Origin: Saussurea involucrata
Taxonomy: Eukaryota > Streptophyta > Magnoliopsida > Asterales > Asteraceae
Direction of reading: 5' to 3'
NCBI GenBank assembly: GCA_033807775.1
Contig: CM066317.1
Span: 16,689,370-16,753,369, forward strand
DNA: 64,000 nt
The translations under genes were made by a program, and so were the position numbers. Positions 36,130-47,357 of this stretch are shown in pieces. The notes beneath the pieces were generated by a model, which was not told where the DNA came from, did no database searches, and was given only the letters and a program-made list of their open reading frames with translations. Numbering within the stretch: the first letter of the stretch is position 1; the number at the start of each line of letters is the position of its first letter.

Positions 36130-39100
36130 AAAAACTCCTTGATGGGAGGGCAAAAGTACATGCGGGTAAGTGAAGATGGTAGTAAATTCAGCAAACTGGG
36201 CAGATTTCTCGTTTCTTCTAGTTTCGGAGAGCCTTGGAAATGTTTGGGGGTAAAGGCTCTTGATAGGAAGTGGTCGGATCACTTCCCGATTCTTCTTTCC
36301 GACAAAAGGGTAGATTTTGGACCGAAACCTTTTAAACGTTTTGACACTTGGCTTGAGGAGGATGGGATCGATAACGTGGTAAGAGAGGTGTGGAACAAGG
36401 AAGTGACCTCGAAAAAGGCTGACTGTATTTTTCGCGACAAACTCAAAAACGTTAAGGAAGAGTTGAAAAGAAGATCCAAAGAGAGATTTAGTTCGTTGGA
36501 AAAAAGTCTAATTGAAAGTAAGTAAGAAGCAAAAAAGCTTGAGGAGATAGCCGCATCAAGGAACCTTGACGATGTAGAAAGGATTCGGTGGTTAGACTCC
36601 CGTAAAAGATGGCTAGAAGCGGAGAAAAAAAAGGCAAGATGGAAAAGGAAAAGGTAAAGTTAAAATGGAACGAGGGAGGGGATGAAAATTCAAAACTATT
36701 CCATGCGATCATTAAAAGAAGGGAACGAAAAAACGAACTTTGGGGAATGTATATCGATTCGGTGTGGAACGAAGATCCAGAAGACATAAAAAAGTTTGTG
36801 TTTGATTTTTTTTAAATCCAAGTTTGCATCTTCAAAACAAGACGGCCCGTCCTTGTGTAGCAATTTCATTAAGAGATTGTCAAAGGCAGACGCGGAGTTG
36901 CTGGAACAACCATTTTTGGAAGACCAGGTTTGGGAAGCGGTAAGAAGTTGTGGTGCTAATAAAACACCGGGTCCAGATGGTGTCACGTTTACGTTTGTAA
37001 AGAAATTTTGGTGAATTGTTAAAGCGGATTTGATGAAAGCATTGGAGCGCTTTTGGGAAACAAAGGAAATTAGTGGGGGATGTAATGCGGCCTTCTTGAC
37101 CCTTTTACCGAAGAATTCGAATCCGATGACTCTTAGTAAATAGCGCCCAATTAGCCTCATAGAAGTTTATTATAAAATTATTTCCAAAGTAGTATTGGCG
37201 GAAAGAGTGAAGACGGTGGCGGGGAAGATTGTTAGCGAAACCCAAACAACTTTCTTAAAAGGTCGAAACATTTTAGATAGGGTCCTTATTGCGAATGAGA
37301 CGGTGAAATGTTAGAAGAAATCAAGGAAGAGGGGATTTGTCTTTAAAGTGGACTTTGAGAAATCTTATGACAACGTGGATTGGGACTTTTTGCTAAAATT
37401 GATGACGTCCATGGGTTTTGGTTCGCGATGGTGTGCTTGGATAAAAGCATGTCTTTCATCTTTTTCGACTTCGGTATTGGTAAACGGATCGCCTATAAAG
37501 GAGTTCACGATGGAAAAAGGCCTAAGGCAGGGTGACCCGATGGCACCGTTTTTATTCCTCATTGTGGCGGAAAGTCTCCACATTTTTAATGTTGGAGGCG
37601 ATGAACAGTGGACTTTTTGAAGGTGTCAAAGTTGGTGCCGAGGAGGTGGAGGTGTCCCATTTGCAATACGCCGATGACGTCATTTTCTTGGGTAAGTGGA
37701 ACCTCTTGAACCTAAAAACCCTTTTGAAAATTTTAAAGTGTTGTTGGGTTTAAAAATAAATGTGGGAAAAAGTAAATTGTATGGCATTGGTGTAAATGAG
37801 GATGAGTTAGTTTCGTGGGCGAGTGGTTTGGGGTGTGGTAGCGGGTCCCTACCTTTCCTATATCCCGGCCTTCCGGTGGGAGCAATGTTGAGGAAAAAAG
37901 AGAGTTGGAAGCCAATTGTGTAAAAAATGAAAAATAAACTTTCTTTGTGGAAATCGAGGCTAATTTCGATTGATGGTAGGCTAACGTTAATTAAAGCGGT
38001 ACTCGGTAGTCTCCCCTTATTCTATTTTACATTATTTTGTGTCCCGAAAGGAGTACTACAAGAGCTTGAAAGAGTGAGAAGCGGGTTTTTCTTAGGGAGG
38101 GGGCAAAGGACCAATTGAGAGAAAAGGCGTGGCGTGGGTAAAGTGGGAGAGGGTGCTTAAAGACTTTGACAAGGGTGGATTAAATGTTGGTAGTCTTCAA
38201 GAGAGCAATTGGGGTCTTTTGGGGAAACGGTGGTGGAGATTCTCTTGTGAGAGCGAAGCTTTTTGGGTTAGAATTATTAAGAGCATTTATGGGAAGGAAG
38301 GGGGGTTGAAAGGTAATAACAAAAGGAGAAGTGGTAACTTGGTGTGGTCGAACATCATTAAGATAGGGATGGAGCTAGAGAACTTGGGGATCAATTTTTC
38401 AACATCTTTCGGTAAAAAATTCGGGGAAGGTAACACGACACGGCTGTGGATTGATAAATGGGCAGGAAACATGGTATTGGGGGAGAGGTTTACTAGACTT
38501 TTCAATCTAGAAACTAATAAGGAGGTCAACATTATGGAGAGAGGAAGTTGGAGGGATGAGGCTTGGAGTTGAGATTGGGGTTGGAGACGAGAACCAAGTG
38601 GGAGGGAATTAGGAGAACTTGAAGAACTCCAAACTTTTCTTCAAGGAAGATCTCCTATTAAAGAAAAGAAGGATCGAGCTTTTCGGTGGCTTCACGAGGA
38701 CGGCGAGTTTTCAACTCAAAATTTAAAGAAACTCATAAAGCCAAGAGATCAACATGGGGGGACGTAGTGGAAGAGACGAGATGGTCAAGCTCTGCTTAGT
38801 TCCTAAGAAAATAAGCATCTTTGTATGGAGAGCTTGTTTAGGAAGATTACCGTGCCGAGGGGTTCTTGATAGGATGGGCTTGGATCTCCACACAACACTT
38901 TGTCCTAGGTGTGGAGAAGAGGTGGAAACGGTTGACCACACCTTAGTAAAGTGCAACGATGTCAATCTCGTGTGGAATGAAATGTTCAAATGGTGGAAGC
39001 TTAAGAGAAGTGATTTTGGCTTGGTGAATGAGATCGTGGATCAAGACCAGCAAACGGGGGGTAGTACAATACTAGAAGAGGTCTGGACAATGGTGTTTTG

Positions 39101-40012
39101 GTCGGTCCTATATCAAATTTGGAATCATCGAAACCAAATCGTATTTAAGGATGATAAACGTAAATTAAGCTCTATGGTGCTTGATCTGCAGAGGCGTTGT
39201 TTTGAGTGGATAAAAGGTAAGTTACAGGGCAGAAATCTGGACTGGAATAACTGGATTTCGAGTCCGGAGCTGGCACTGCGCTGATACGGTCGGGTCTGGA
39301 GCAGCCCGGCATTGGCGCGGCTGTGCAGGGGCTGTGCAGGGGGTATAAACAGATGGAGCCTATTGTTTTTGAGTTGATACCTGTGTTTGGAGGTCGCTTT
39401 CGATGCCGTTCGTGGTGTTATCGGCTACTGCTCATGTCAAGAGTTGTTTGAGAGCTATTTGGGCTGGTTGGGTGCTGTCTGGTAGTGTGCTTATTCACTA
39501 CAGACAGTGCTGAATAAACCATTGTGTCTTTGGTGCTGTTTGGAATGGTTTGGCTTATATTTTTTCTTTTGTGAGTTGGTAGCTTTGTTTTGGTCTGTTT
39601 GTTGGGGTGCCTGTGGTGTTAGCTTAGGGGTTGTTTGGTTGGTTTTCCATTAAGTCCTGTACGAATAAAGTTGTCTGTGTGGATTAATCTGTCTGTATAG
39701 GTTGGAAAGGTTTTTGTTTGGGAGGGTGTTTTCATATATGTAAGGACCATGTTTTTTAATTGAGAGACTGGTTTGGACAAAACTTGGCTTTCTGCATAAA
39801 GCTCCCTCCTAAAAGCTTAATAAATAAGTCACTTTCTATATCATTAAGCCACTACCAAATAGTCATGTATAGTTGACCGGATAAGCTATGTATCCCATTA
39901 AGTTCATTAAGCTGTTAACAAACAGGACCTTAGTGTTGTTTGGTTGTGGTTGGTTTTGTATATATACATATTTGTATACTTGTTGAATAAAGTTTGCATG
40001 CCTTTAAAAAAA
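36130..40012 (+). mobile_element. 5'-truncated L1-type LINE, copy B
   Basis: Counterpart of 17424-21315. It lacks about 18 bp at the 5' end (deletion between two GAT strings) compared with copy A. It ends in the same short A-run. Confidence 0.75.
36141..39284 (+). pseudogene. LINE ORF2 remnant, copy B
   Basis: Same domains as copy A, with YADD at 37667-37678 and the zf-RVT frame at 38754-39284. It shares the disabling stops with copy A and adds its own TAA at 36523 plus a frame change near 36630. One position retains sense where copy A has a stop: near 38456 this copy reads DKWAGN and copy A has TAG. Confidence 0.88.
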
Positions 40013-40219
40013 TAGTTTAATTATTGAACAGTGTTATAATTTAATATAGTTTAGTATTAGACTTCTTTTGAAATTATTAAAATAGAAAATGATTTTTTAG
40101 ATTAATGTAGATGGATATGCAAATATATATCGGATAAATTGTATAGTTTTTTAATAGTCAAAAATTAACTCATTTTAAAGGTATCAATAATTTTTTAAAT
40201 TGTTTAAAAAATAAAATAT

Positions 40220-40407
40220 TGTTGTAGGATAAATGTGTCATCGTCTAAAGGATATGACGATAGAGATAGGGATAGAGATAGATTAGAATTTAAATGTCTT
40301 GTAGTTATCTACTTGTAACTCATCCCTATATAAAGAGCTTATGATTAATGAGAATTACGATTCATTCTCTCTACTCATTGTTGTTCTATTTCTTTTTTAC
40401 TTTAAGA
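40220..40407 (+). repeat. Ale-like 5' LTR
   Basis: Starts TGTTGTAGGATAAATG. The last two bases are GA where the right LTR has CA. Confidence 0.93.
40327..40335 (+). promoter_or_regulatory. TATA box in Ale-like 5' LTR
   Basis: TATATAAAG about 110 nt into the LTR. The partner is at 52165-52173. Confidence 0.65.
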
Positions 40408-41500
40408 CGTTATCAGCACGTAAGCTCAATCAATGTTGAGCATCGACCGCTCAAGTCCAGGTTCTTTTTGTTCTCAACTTTATCAATCAATTCAAGTAAG
40501 TTTTTTTTTCTTCACTGCTACTTGTTAAATTTAATATTACATCAAACATTGTTATACGATTTCAAGTTGAAAAACGATCACATGCTATTTTTTTTGACAA
40601 CTGTGTAGCATAAAAACTTGTTTTTAATGAGTATGTTGCTTTTCCAACTATATGAAAAAACTAGAATTGTTTATGTTCATGTTTACATGTAAAATTATAG
40701 AAGCAACCACAACCTCAAGACTAAAATAATAATTATAATAGTAATAATAGGAAAATTGGTTCTTGCTTTGGTGCTCCGTTAGAGCTTCATAATTAATTGA
40801 TTATGTGTCTTAATTTATTTATTTTTTGTTTTCTTAATATTTTATGATGACTGAAATCAATACTTAAAAAAAATCTTTATTATTGAATTTAACAACCGTA
40901 AAATATAAACAACAATTTGAAACCATATTATATTTTTTTATTAATTATAATATAGGCTTTGATAATAATGGACTTACTATTATTTTATATTGGTTATTAT
41001 TAATTTTAGACCATCTTAGGATTACGTAAGTTTAAAATTGTTGTAAATAATTGGTTAAGAAAAAAAATTGTATTCTGAAACCAAAGTGTTTTTTTTTTGA
41101 ACCGGCATATGTAACTCATCATATTTATTGATTGGGTTCTTCTTATTTATAAAATATTTATCATATTATTAGATTGTTATATTAGTTTAAGTTGATTCAA
41201 CATGTTTTAAAATTATTTGGGTATGATAACTTTTATTTATATGATAATATTTATCGTTTTGAACTATTATTATTGTTATTTATTAATGCTTATCAAATTA
41301 GATTACAATGTTCGTATCAATATGATTAATTTAAATGTTAATCTAAATATTTGTATGCTTATCCACTTAAATATTTGTATGTTTATATGCTTATCCACTT
41401 AGTTTATAATAGCATTTATTTATATCTATTTATTATTTGTTTATGTTAATATTTAAATGTTTATCTTAATTATAATTTATATATTTATAATTAAATTTTG
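40408..41500 (+). other. Ale-like leader, AT-rich, non-coding
   Basis: Begins with GTTATCAGCACG (40409-40420), the probable primer-binding region. The rest is very AT-rich, with only short meaningless ORFs. Confidence 0.5.
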
Positions 41501-41990
41501 AAAGTTACACTTCAACTTCCATAATTTTTAGTATATTGCTAAAAGCTCTAGCATGAAAATATTAAAATATTTATCTTGATTATGAGTTCCTACTCATTAT
41601 TTTCAATCTTAATTCATTTTTGGAAGTTACACTTTTAACCCCTAAATATTTTGGTATTTTACCAAAAACTCTAAAAATAACATGAAAATGTTAAAATATT
41701 AATCAAATGTTTATCTTGATCATGAGTTCCTACTCATTAATTCCAATCTTATAAATAACTTTTGGATGTTACACTTCCAACCCCCTAATATTTGGTCTTT
41801 TACCAAAAGATCCATAAATACCAATAAGATGTTATAAGTTTGAATTTGACTTTATGTCAAAACTAATATTGATTTGTCTAATGGCAAAATCTCTAAAAAT
41901 ACTATTAAGATATTAAAACATTGAAATTGGCTTCATATGCCAAACCCTTATTCTTTTCGGCCTCCTGCCAAAAGCTTTATAATTAACAAT
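41500..41990. repeat. Degenerate tandem repeats in the Ale-like leader
   Basis: Three to four diverged units of about 130 bp share GTTACACTTC, TTTTACCAAAA, ATGAAAATGTTAAAATAT and GAGTTCCTACTCATT strings. Confidence 0.65.
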
Positions 41991-43041
41991 GTTATATTCA
42001 AATTAATTAAATCGCAAGATATCGATTTGGATTTTGTCAAACGGGTGTAAATAACCCTAAGGTTTGTAGGGATTCAAGTAATCCATGTGATTCCCCTGCT
42101 ACCTGGAAATCCAATAGATTGAGTGATTTCTTGTTGCAAATTGAAATATTGATGAAATATTATCAACAAAATATAAGAATACAAAAATCCAATATTATTA
42201 TGATAATGAAATTTCATGCATAACATAATAAGTATAAACCATAATTCACTATTTTAAAAAATAATATGTTATCCGTTCTCTACGACATCTTTGAATCAAA
42301 AGTACTTGATTACCATAAGATAGGTTCGGAAAAACACAAGAAAATACGCAAAAGTCATCGAACCATTTTTGACCCTAAAGAAAAAAAAAATAGACGTCAA
42401 GACACAATTAAATACTTTAAAATTTTTGAGACGATACATCAGTCACAACCTTCAGAGAGAATAACTAGAAACCCCCAAGAACCGTGGGTAGTCCCAAAAG
42501 GAAATTCGGGAATATTCAGTACCATAAAACTCTCATACAGTGGAAAGAAACCTACTTACTTGATTACAAGAAGGTAACTGATTTTGACAAAGAAATGTCA
42601 TGTCTCAAAATGCATCGCAATCTTGTGGCAAGGAACTCACAAAAGATTATGCGAATCATAACATCTTTTCATCTTTCCTATATCACCAATCATACTAATG
42701 AAACAATATAAGCTGCAATATAACCTTTAACAAACTCATTAACTTAATGCAAATGGTTAAGAGTTGTAGCAATGTTTTTTTAACAACGCTAGACATACCC
42801 GGATAAAGAAAATTCTTGGGGTTAATAAGGCAAGCGTTGGAGGTGGAAAGAACTCCAAAGGATAGTGAGTTGAACATATTAATCCACACACATATGCTAA
42901 ATATGTACCATATGGACAAGGTTGTGGAAAGGGTCAAATTCATGGAAAGAATCGGGAACGAACTCCTAATAGAAAATGGAACAAATTAACCATGTCATAT
43001 CTAAGATTGATTTAAGTATAAGTTTATTTGAATACACTTTA
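41991..43041 (+). pseudogene. Ale-like gag remnant
   Basis: Frames are heavily broken. Near 42905-42960 a GQGCGKGQIHGKN-like basic glycine stretch resembles the Gag region before the zinc knuckle of Ale elements. A 103-residue ORF at 42266-42577 (MLSVLYDIFESKVLDYHKI...) is basic with no recognised domain. Assignment rests mostly on position between leader and pol. Confidence 0.4.
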
Positions 43042-43727
43042 TGTTGGTGATTTTAGTGAAATCATCGATCCATTTTGTGTAGTTGGATTCACAAAGGTAA
43101 TAATGGGGTTGGTAGCTAAGCTATAACATGAGTTAGGAGGTGTGGAGTGCACACTCGTGTAAGCTAACTAGAACCCGAGATTGTTGGACGGTTAAAATCG
43201 ACAAGTTACAAAGTGGTTTCTTGAGCTGGGCGTCGGGGCCACTTGTGGCGCTACTTATCTAGCGCGGGAAGTAGCCCCAAGCTCTGGAATGTTGCCCGCG
43301 CTCCTTTTGGGGCTACTTATCTAGCTCGGGAAGTAGCGCCGGGCTCTGGAATGTTGCCCGCGCTCCTTTTGGGGCTACTTATCTAGCACGGGAAGTAGCG
43401 CCGGCGTCAGGGATGTTTTCTCACTTTGTAACTCCCGTTTTTTGTAACCGACGTCATTAAGTCCACAATCAAATCTCATTAAATGAGAGATTATTTCCAG
43501 GTTCAATACAATGTAGGTTACGATTCTCTAAAGGTGTATAAGTATGAATCGATTAGTGCCTTAATCGATACACCGAAACAAAGAGATTATCCCCTAGAGA
43601 ATTTCGTGATACCCAGGCATATAGGGTCGAAATATCTTTTACGGAAAGCGAGCTCTCACGCGATCTCTGCGTTTATCCAAGTTATTCTACATCTATTTCT
43701 CTCCCCAATTTTCGAATTCCTCCAACA
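43042..43727 (+). repeat. Copia-2 5' LTR
   Basis: Starts TGTTGGTGATTTTAG, ends CCTCCAACA. Full-length match to 47358-48043. Confidence 0.95.
43240..43412. repeat. GC-rich hairpin repeat array in Copia-2 LTR
   Basis: Two and a half units of about 65 bp, each with GGCTACTTATCTAGC then GGGAAGTAGC, so GCTACTT and AAGTAGC can pair as a stem. The same array is at 47556-47728. Confidence 0.85.
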
Positions 43728-43759
43728 ATCGTAAGAGATATTTGCTTATCGCGAGAGAG

Positions 43760-44650
43760 ATGGCGAATGATCAGTCCGTGAGAGACATGACTTCCAAGTT
43801 CACTAAACTTGAGAAGTTTGAAGGCGTTGATTTCCGTAGATGGCAAAAGAAGATGCACTTCCTGCTGACGACGTTGAAGGTCGTATACGTGCTGAGCACC
43901 CCAATGCCGGAGGTGATGGAGAACGAGACATTGGAGGTAACCCGGCGTCGCGGCAAATGGAAGAACGACGACTACATTTGTCATGGCCACATTTTAAACG
44001 GTATGTGTGACTCCCTCTTTGATATCTATCAAAATGTTGAATCCGCCAAAGAGCTATGGGACTCTCTCGAGTCCAAATACATGGCGGAGGATGCTTCTAG
44101 TAAGAAGTTCCTGGTTTGTAATTTCAACAATTACAAGATGGTGGACTCAAGGCCGGTGATGGAGCAATACAATGAGCTCCTTCGCATTTTAGGCCAATAT
44201 GCTCAACACAATATGAAGATGGACGAATCCATCTCTGTATCGAGCATAATTGATAAATTGCCTCCCTCTTGGAAAGTCTTTAAACACATGTTGAAACATA
44301 AGAAGGAAGAGTTGTCTCTTGTGCAACTCGGTAGTCACTTGCGCATAGAGGAATCTCTTCGGGCGCAAGAGGCTGAGAAACCTAAAGTAAAGGAGGTTTC
44401 TGCACCTTCGGTGAACATGGTGGAAGAGGGAAAGACTAATAATTTCAAGGGAAAACAAAAGTTCAACGAAGCCAAGAAAGGGTCCAACAAGAAGGTTAAA
44501 TTAACCTGTTGGACATGTGGGATGACCGACCATCTCAAGCGGGATTGTCGGGTTGTCAAGAATAAAGGTGGAGCAAGCACAAGTGGTGTTGGGCAAGGAT
44601 CCAAGGATCAAAACCCACGGCAAGGTCAGTTTCTTGACTTTGGTTTGTAA
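43760..44650 (+). CDS. gag: Copia-2 Gag
   Basis: 296 codons from an ATG at 43760, 32 nt inside the LTR, to TAA at 44648-44650. Matches the Copia-1 Gag family: FEGVDFRRWQKKMHFLLTTL, then HILNGMCDSLFDIYQ, WDSLESKYMAEDASSKKF and SIIDKLPPSWKVFK. A zinc knuckle CWTCGMTDHLKRDC has C-X2-C-X4-H-X4-C spacing. The last 8 codons and the stop lie inside a 75-nt intron-like segment (44625-44699). The unspliced RNA thus ends as Gag, while splicing would remove the stop in frame. It would form the capsid and bind genomic RNA. Being open in a pol-dead element, it may still be made. Confidence 0.88.
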   Translation: MANDQSVRDMTSKFTKLEKFEGVDFRRWQKKMHFLLTTLKVVYVLSTPMPEVMENETLEVTRRRGKWKNDDYICHGHILNGMCDSLFDIYQNVESAKELWDSLESKYMAEDASSKKFLVCNFNNYKMVDSRPVMEQYNELLRILGQYAQHNMKMDESISVSSIIDKLPPSWKVFKHMLKHKKEELSLVQLGSHLRIEESLRAQEAEKPKVKEVSAPSVNMVEEGKTNNFKGKQKFNEAKKGSNKKVKLTCWTCGMTDHLKRDCRVVKNKGGASTSGVGQGSKDQNPRQGQFLDFGL

Positions 44651-44699
44651 TTCAAATTTGAATTATGTACCACTAATATCCTAATCTGTTTATGTGCAG
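44625..44699 (+). other. Candidate intron at the Copia-2 gag/pol border
   Basis: CAAG|GTCAGT donor and TTTATGTGCAG|GA acceptor, 75 nt (25 codons), 63% AT or more. It contains the gag stop. Downstream sequence resumes in the protease frame with DDDVAW, then a DSG motif. Splicing would switch Gag to Gag-Pol. Confidence 0.65.
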
Positions 44700-45106
44700 G
44701 ATGATGATGTTGCTTGGTGAATCGACTCGGGTGTAACAAGTCGTGTGTTCAAAGATCGCCGTTGGTTCGCCTAAATGGAACCGGTTGAAGACGGATTAAT
44801 GATACACATGGGGAACGAGTCGAGTGCTACCATTCTTGGAAGAGGCTTAGTTAGGCTAGAATCTAGTTCTAGCAAAATAGTTGAATTTTTAATGTTTTGT
44901 ATGTACCACGAATTCGAAAGAATTTGGTTTCCGGTAACATCTTGAATAAGTTAGGATATAGGCAAGTTTGTGAGTCGGACAAGTTTATCTTGTCAAAGGA
45001 TGGCTCTTGTATAGGATTTGATTTTATGTTGAATAACATGCTTGAATTAAATTTGAATGAAAGAATGTTGTTTCAAATTTTGTGTATGATACAATTGAAT
45101 TGCCTT
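44700..45106 (+). pseudogene. Copia-2 protease remnant
   Basis: Starts DDDVAW, then TGA at 44718-44720 in place of the second tryptophan, then IDSG with the catalytic DSG. It continues through MGNES, ILGRG and, in another frame, IRKNLVSGNILNKLGY. One stop and at least one frameshift. It ends where the 35-bp array begins. Confidence 0.75.
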
Positions 45107-45365
45107 ATGTTACTTATGAATTTTTTGTTTAAAATTCGGTTTATGTCGCATATGAATTTTTGGTTTAAAATTCTGTTTATGTTGCATATGAATTTTTGTT
45201 TAAAATTATGTTTATATTTCAAATGAATTTTGTTTAAAATTCTGCTAATGTTGCAAATGAATCTTGTTTAATATTCTGTTTATGTTGCATTTCATGTGAA
45301 TTTTTGTTTACAATTCTGTTCATGTTGCATGTAAATTTTGTTTTAAAATTCTGTTTATGCTACTT
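45107..45365. repeat. 35-bp tandem array replacing the integrase core
   Basis: About seven diverged units of TATGTTGCATATGAATTTTT plus GTTTAAAATTCTGTT. The flanks are protease end (left) and integrase C-terminal motifs (right), so the zinc-binding and DDE core region is missing. Confidence 0.82.
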
Positions 45366-46335
45366 TATGAATTGCTTGATGGATTTTGGGGTGAAGCCAT
45401 GTTAACGGCTTGTTTCTTGTTGAATCGAGTTCCCAATAAAAGGAACAAGATTACCCCGTATGAACTTTGGTTCAAAGGCCTAACTTGAGTTTTATTCAAG
45501 TTTGGGAGTGACGAGCGGTTGTTCGATCACCCGAACCCATAAGGAAGACTTTGGGTGATGCATCTTTGTTGGATATGCCAAGCATTCCAAAGCATATAGG
45601 CTCTATGTTATTAAACCTAATGATTCTATAGCGACTCACACCGTTATAGAATCGAGAGATGCGATATTTGATGAGACTAGATTCTCTTCAATGTCGAGGC
45701 CTAAGGACATAGTTCCAAATACTAGTGAAACTAGTGAGGTTGATGAACAAGCAATTGTTCCAACCGAATCTCCGATGCTTCGAATGAGCAAAAGAGGAAG
45801 GATTGAAAAATCCTTTGGTCCCGATTTCCAAGTATATTTGGTAGAGGGATCAAGAGATGAGATTGGATCCCAATTCCTTACTGTTATAGTGTTGAGGAGG
45901 ATCCAAAATCATTTGATGAGGCTATTAAGTCTCAAGATGTTGCTTTCTGGAAAGAAGCAATACATGATGAGATGGACTCCATCATGGGGAATAATACTTG
46001 GGTATTATCGGACTTGCCACCGGGTTGCAAACCTTTGGGTTGCAAGTGGATCTTCAAAAGGAAGATGAAAGCGGATGGGTCAATCGACAAGTTCAAGGCT
46101 CGATTAGTGATCCAAGGCTTTAGGCAACGGGAAGGCATAGATTATTTTGTTACTTATGCCCCGGTTGCAAGAATCTCCATGATTAAGTTGTTGATAGCTT
46201 TAGGTGCTATTCACAATTTAGTGATTCACCAAATGGATGTCAAAACGACATTCTTGAATGGTGATTTGGAGGAGGAAGTTTACATGAAACAACCGGAAGG
46301 TTTTGTTATGCCCGGGATGGAGCATAAGGCATGTA
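45366..46335 (+). pseudogene. pol: Copia-2 integrase C-terminal part and RT first half
   Basis: Begins with the end of the integrase core (FWGEAMLTACFLLNRVPNKR, ITPYELWF), then a linker with RMSKRGRIEKSFGPDF. RT follows: CKWIFKRKMKADGSIDKFKA, ARLVIQGFRQREG, QMDVKTTFLNGDLEEEVY and MKQPEGFVMPG. The RT then jumps at about 46335 to sequence that normally lies past the YVDD site, so roughly 200 residues including the active site are deleted. There are several frameshifts upstream. Confidence 0.85.
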
Positions 46336-46846
46336 AAACTTGGAATGCCATATGTCGGGTTTCCTTCAATTTTGGAGGGATATTCGGATGCAAGTTGGAT
46401 TACCAATTTGGAAGACCACTCTTCTACGAGTGGTTGGGTGTACTTGCTTAGGGGAGGTGCCATCTCATGGGCTTCCAAGAAGCAAACTTGCATCACGAGT
46501 TCGACTATGGAGTCGGAATTTGTGGCGTTAGCCGCTGCCGGTAAAGAGGCGGAATGGCTAAGAAATTTTGGTCCATGAAATTCCATTATGGCCGAAACCA
46601 ATATCACCAATTTCTATCCGTTGTGATAGTGAGGCTACTTTGGCTAAAGCTTATAGCCAAATGTATAATGGCAAGTCTAGACACTTAGGTGTTAGACATA
46701 GCATGATTCGTGAGGTAATCACGAATGGGGTGATTTCGGTTGAGTTTGTTCGGTCGCAACAAAATCTAGCGGACCACTTGACGAAGGGGTTAGCTAGGGA
46801 CTTGGTTCACAAGTCGGTAATAGGGATGGGATTAAAGTCCATCTAA
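46336..46846 (+). pseudogene. Copia-2 RNase H
   Basis: FPSILEGYSDASWITN, SSTSGWVYLLRGGAISWASK, STMESEFVALAAAGKEAEWL, then after a frameshift near 46570 EIPLWPKP, IRCDSEATL, SRHLGVRHSMIRE and ADHLTKGLARDLV, ending in TAA. Same family as the Copia-1 RNase H. The frameshift disrupts it. Confidence 0.85.
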
Positions 46847-47342
46847 ATCTCTAATGGTGAGATACCCAATTCCCTTCTAATACAACGTTAGAAGCTGAAT
46901 TCAATGGGAAAGCTCACCCTAAGAGATTGGAGCACAAGACGGTCATCCCAAGGTGTGTGCTCGGTACTGCAAGTGAAAGAGGTAATTGTTCTTTTGTAAA
47001 AATGCATGTGCAGGTGCATGAGGAAAAGAACTACCTATATGAGTGTGAAGTGTGGCCGCTTCAAAAAGCTTGGACTTGGCTTTGATACACTCACGAATGG
47101 ATAAGGACACATGGCCTGTATAGTGTCAAGTTTATACGTTAGAGAGTCTTTTAAATTCATGTGTATGTTATCTTCTGGTACTCAAATGGGTTGACGGGTT
47201 CAATCCATAGGACACCCGGATTCTCGAGTATTTGAAATGTGTAATGTATTAAGATGGAAATTCAATCTTTTAGATATTTTCATTTATGCATGAGTTTGTT
47301 TACCTGTATTGTAATTTTATTTTGTGAATCAAGGATTGCACT
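46847..47342 (+). other. Copia-2 3' untranslated region
   Basis: No ORF. Nothing besides the polypurine tract at its end is recognised. Confidence 0.55.
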
Positions 47343-47357
47343 AAAATGGGGGAGGAA
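47343..47357 (+). promoter_or_regulatory. Copia-2 polypurine tract
   Basis: AAAATGGGGGAGGAA directly before the 3' LTR. Confidence 0.9.

Noticed and set aside
42266..42577. 103-codon ORF as an independent gene
   Set aside because: Lies between the Ale-like leader and Copia-2, basic and lysine-rich with no domain; best seen as part of the decayed gag region.
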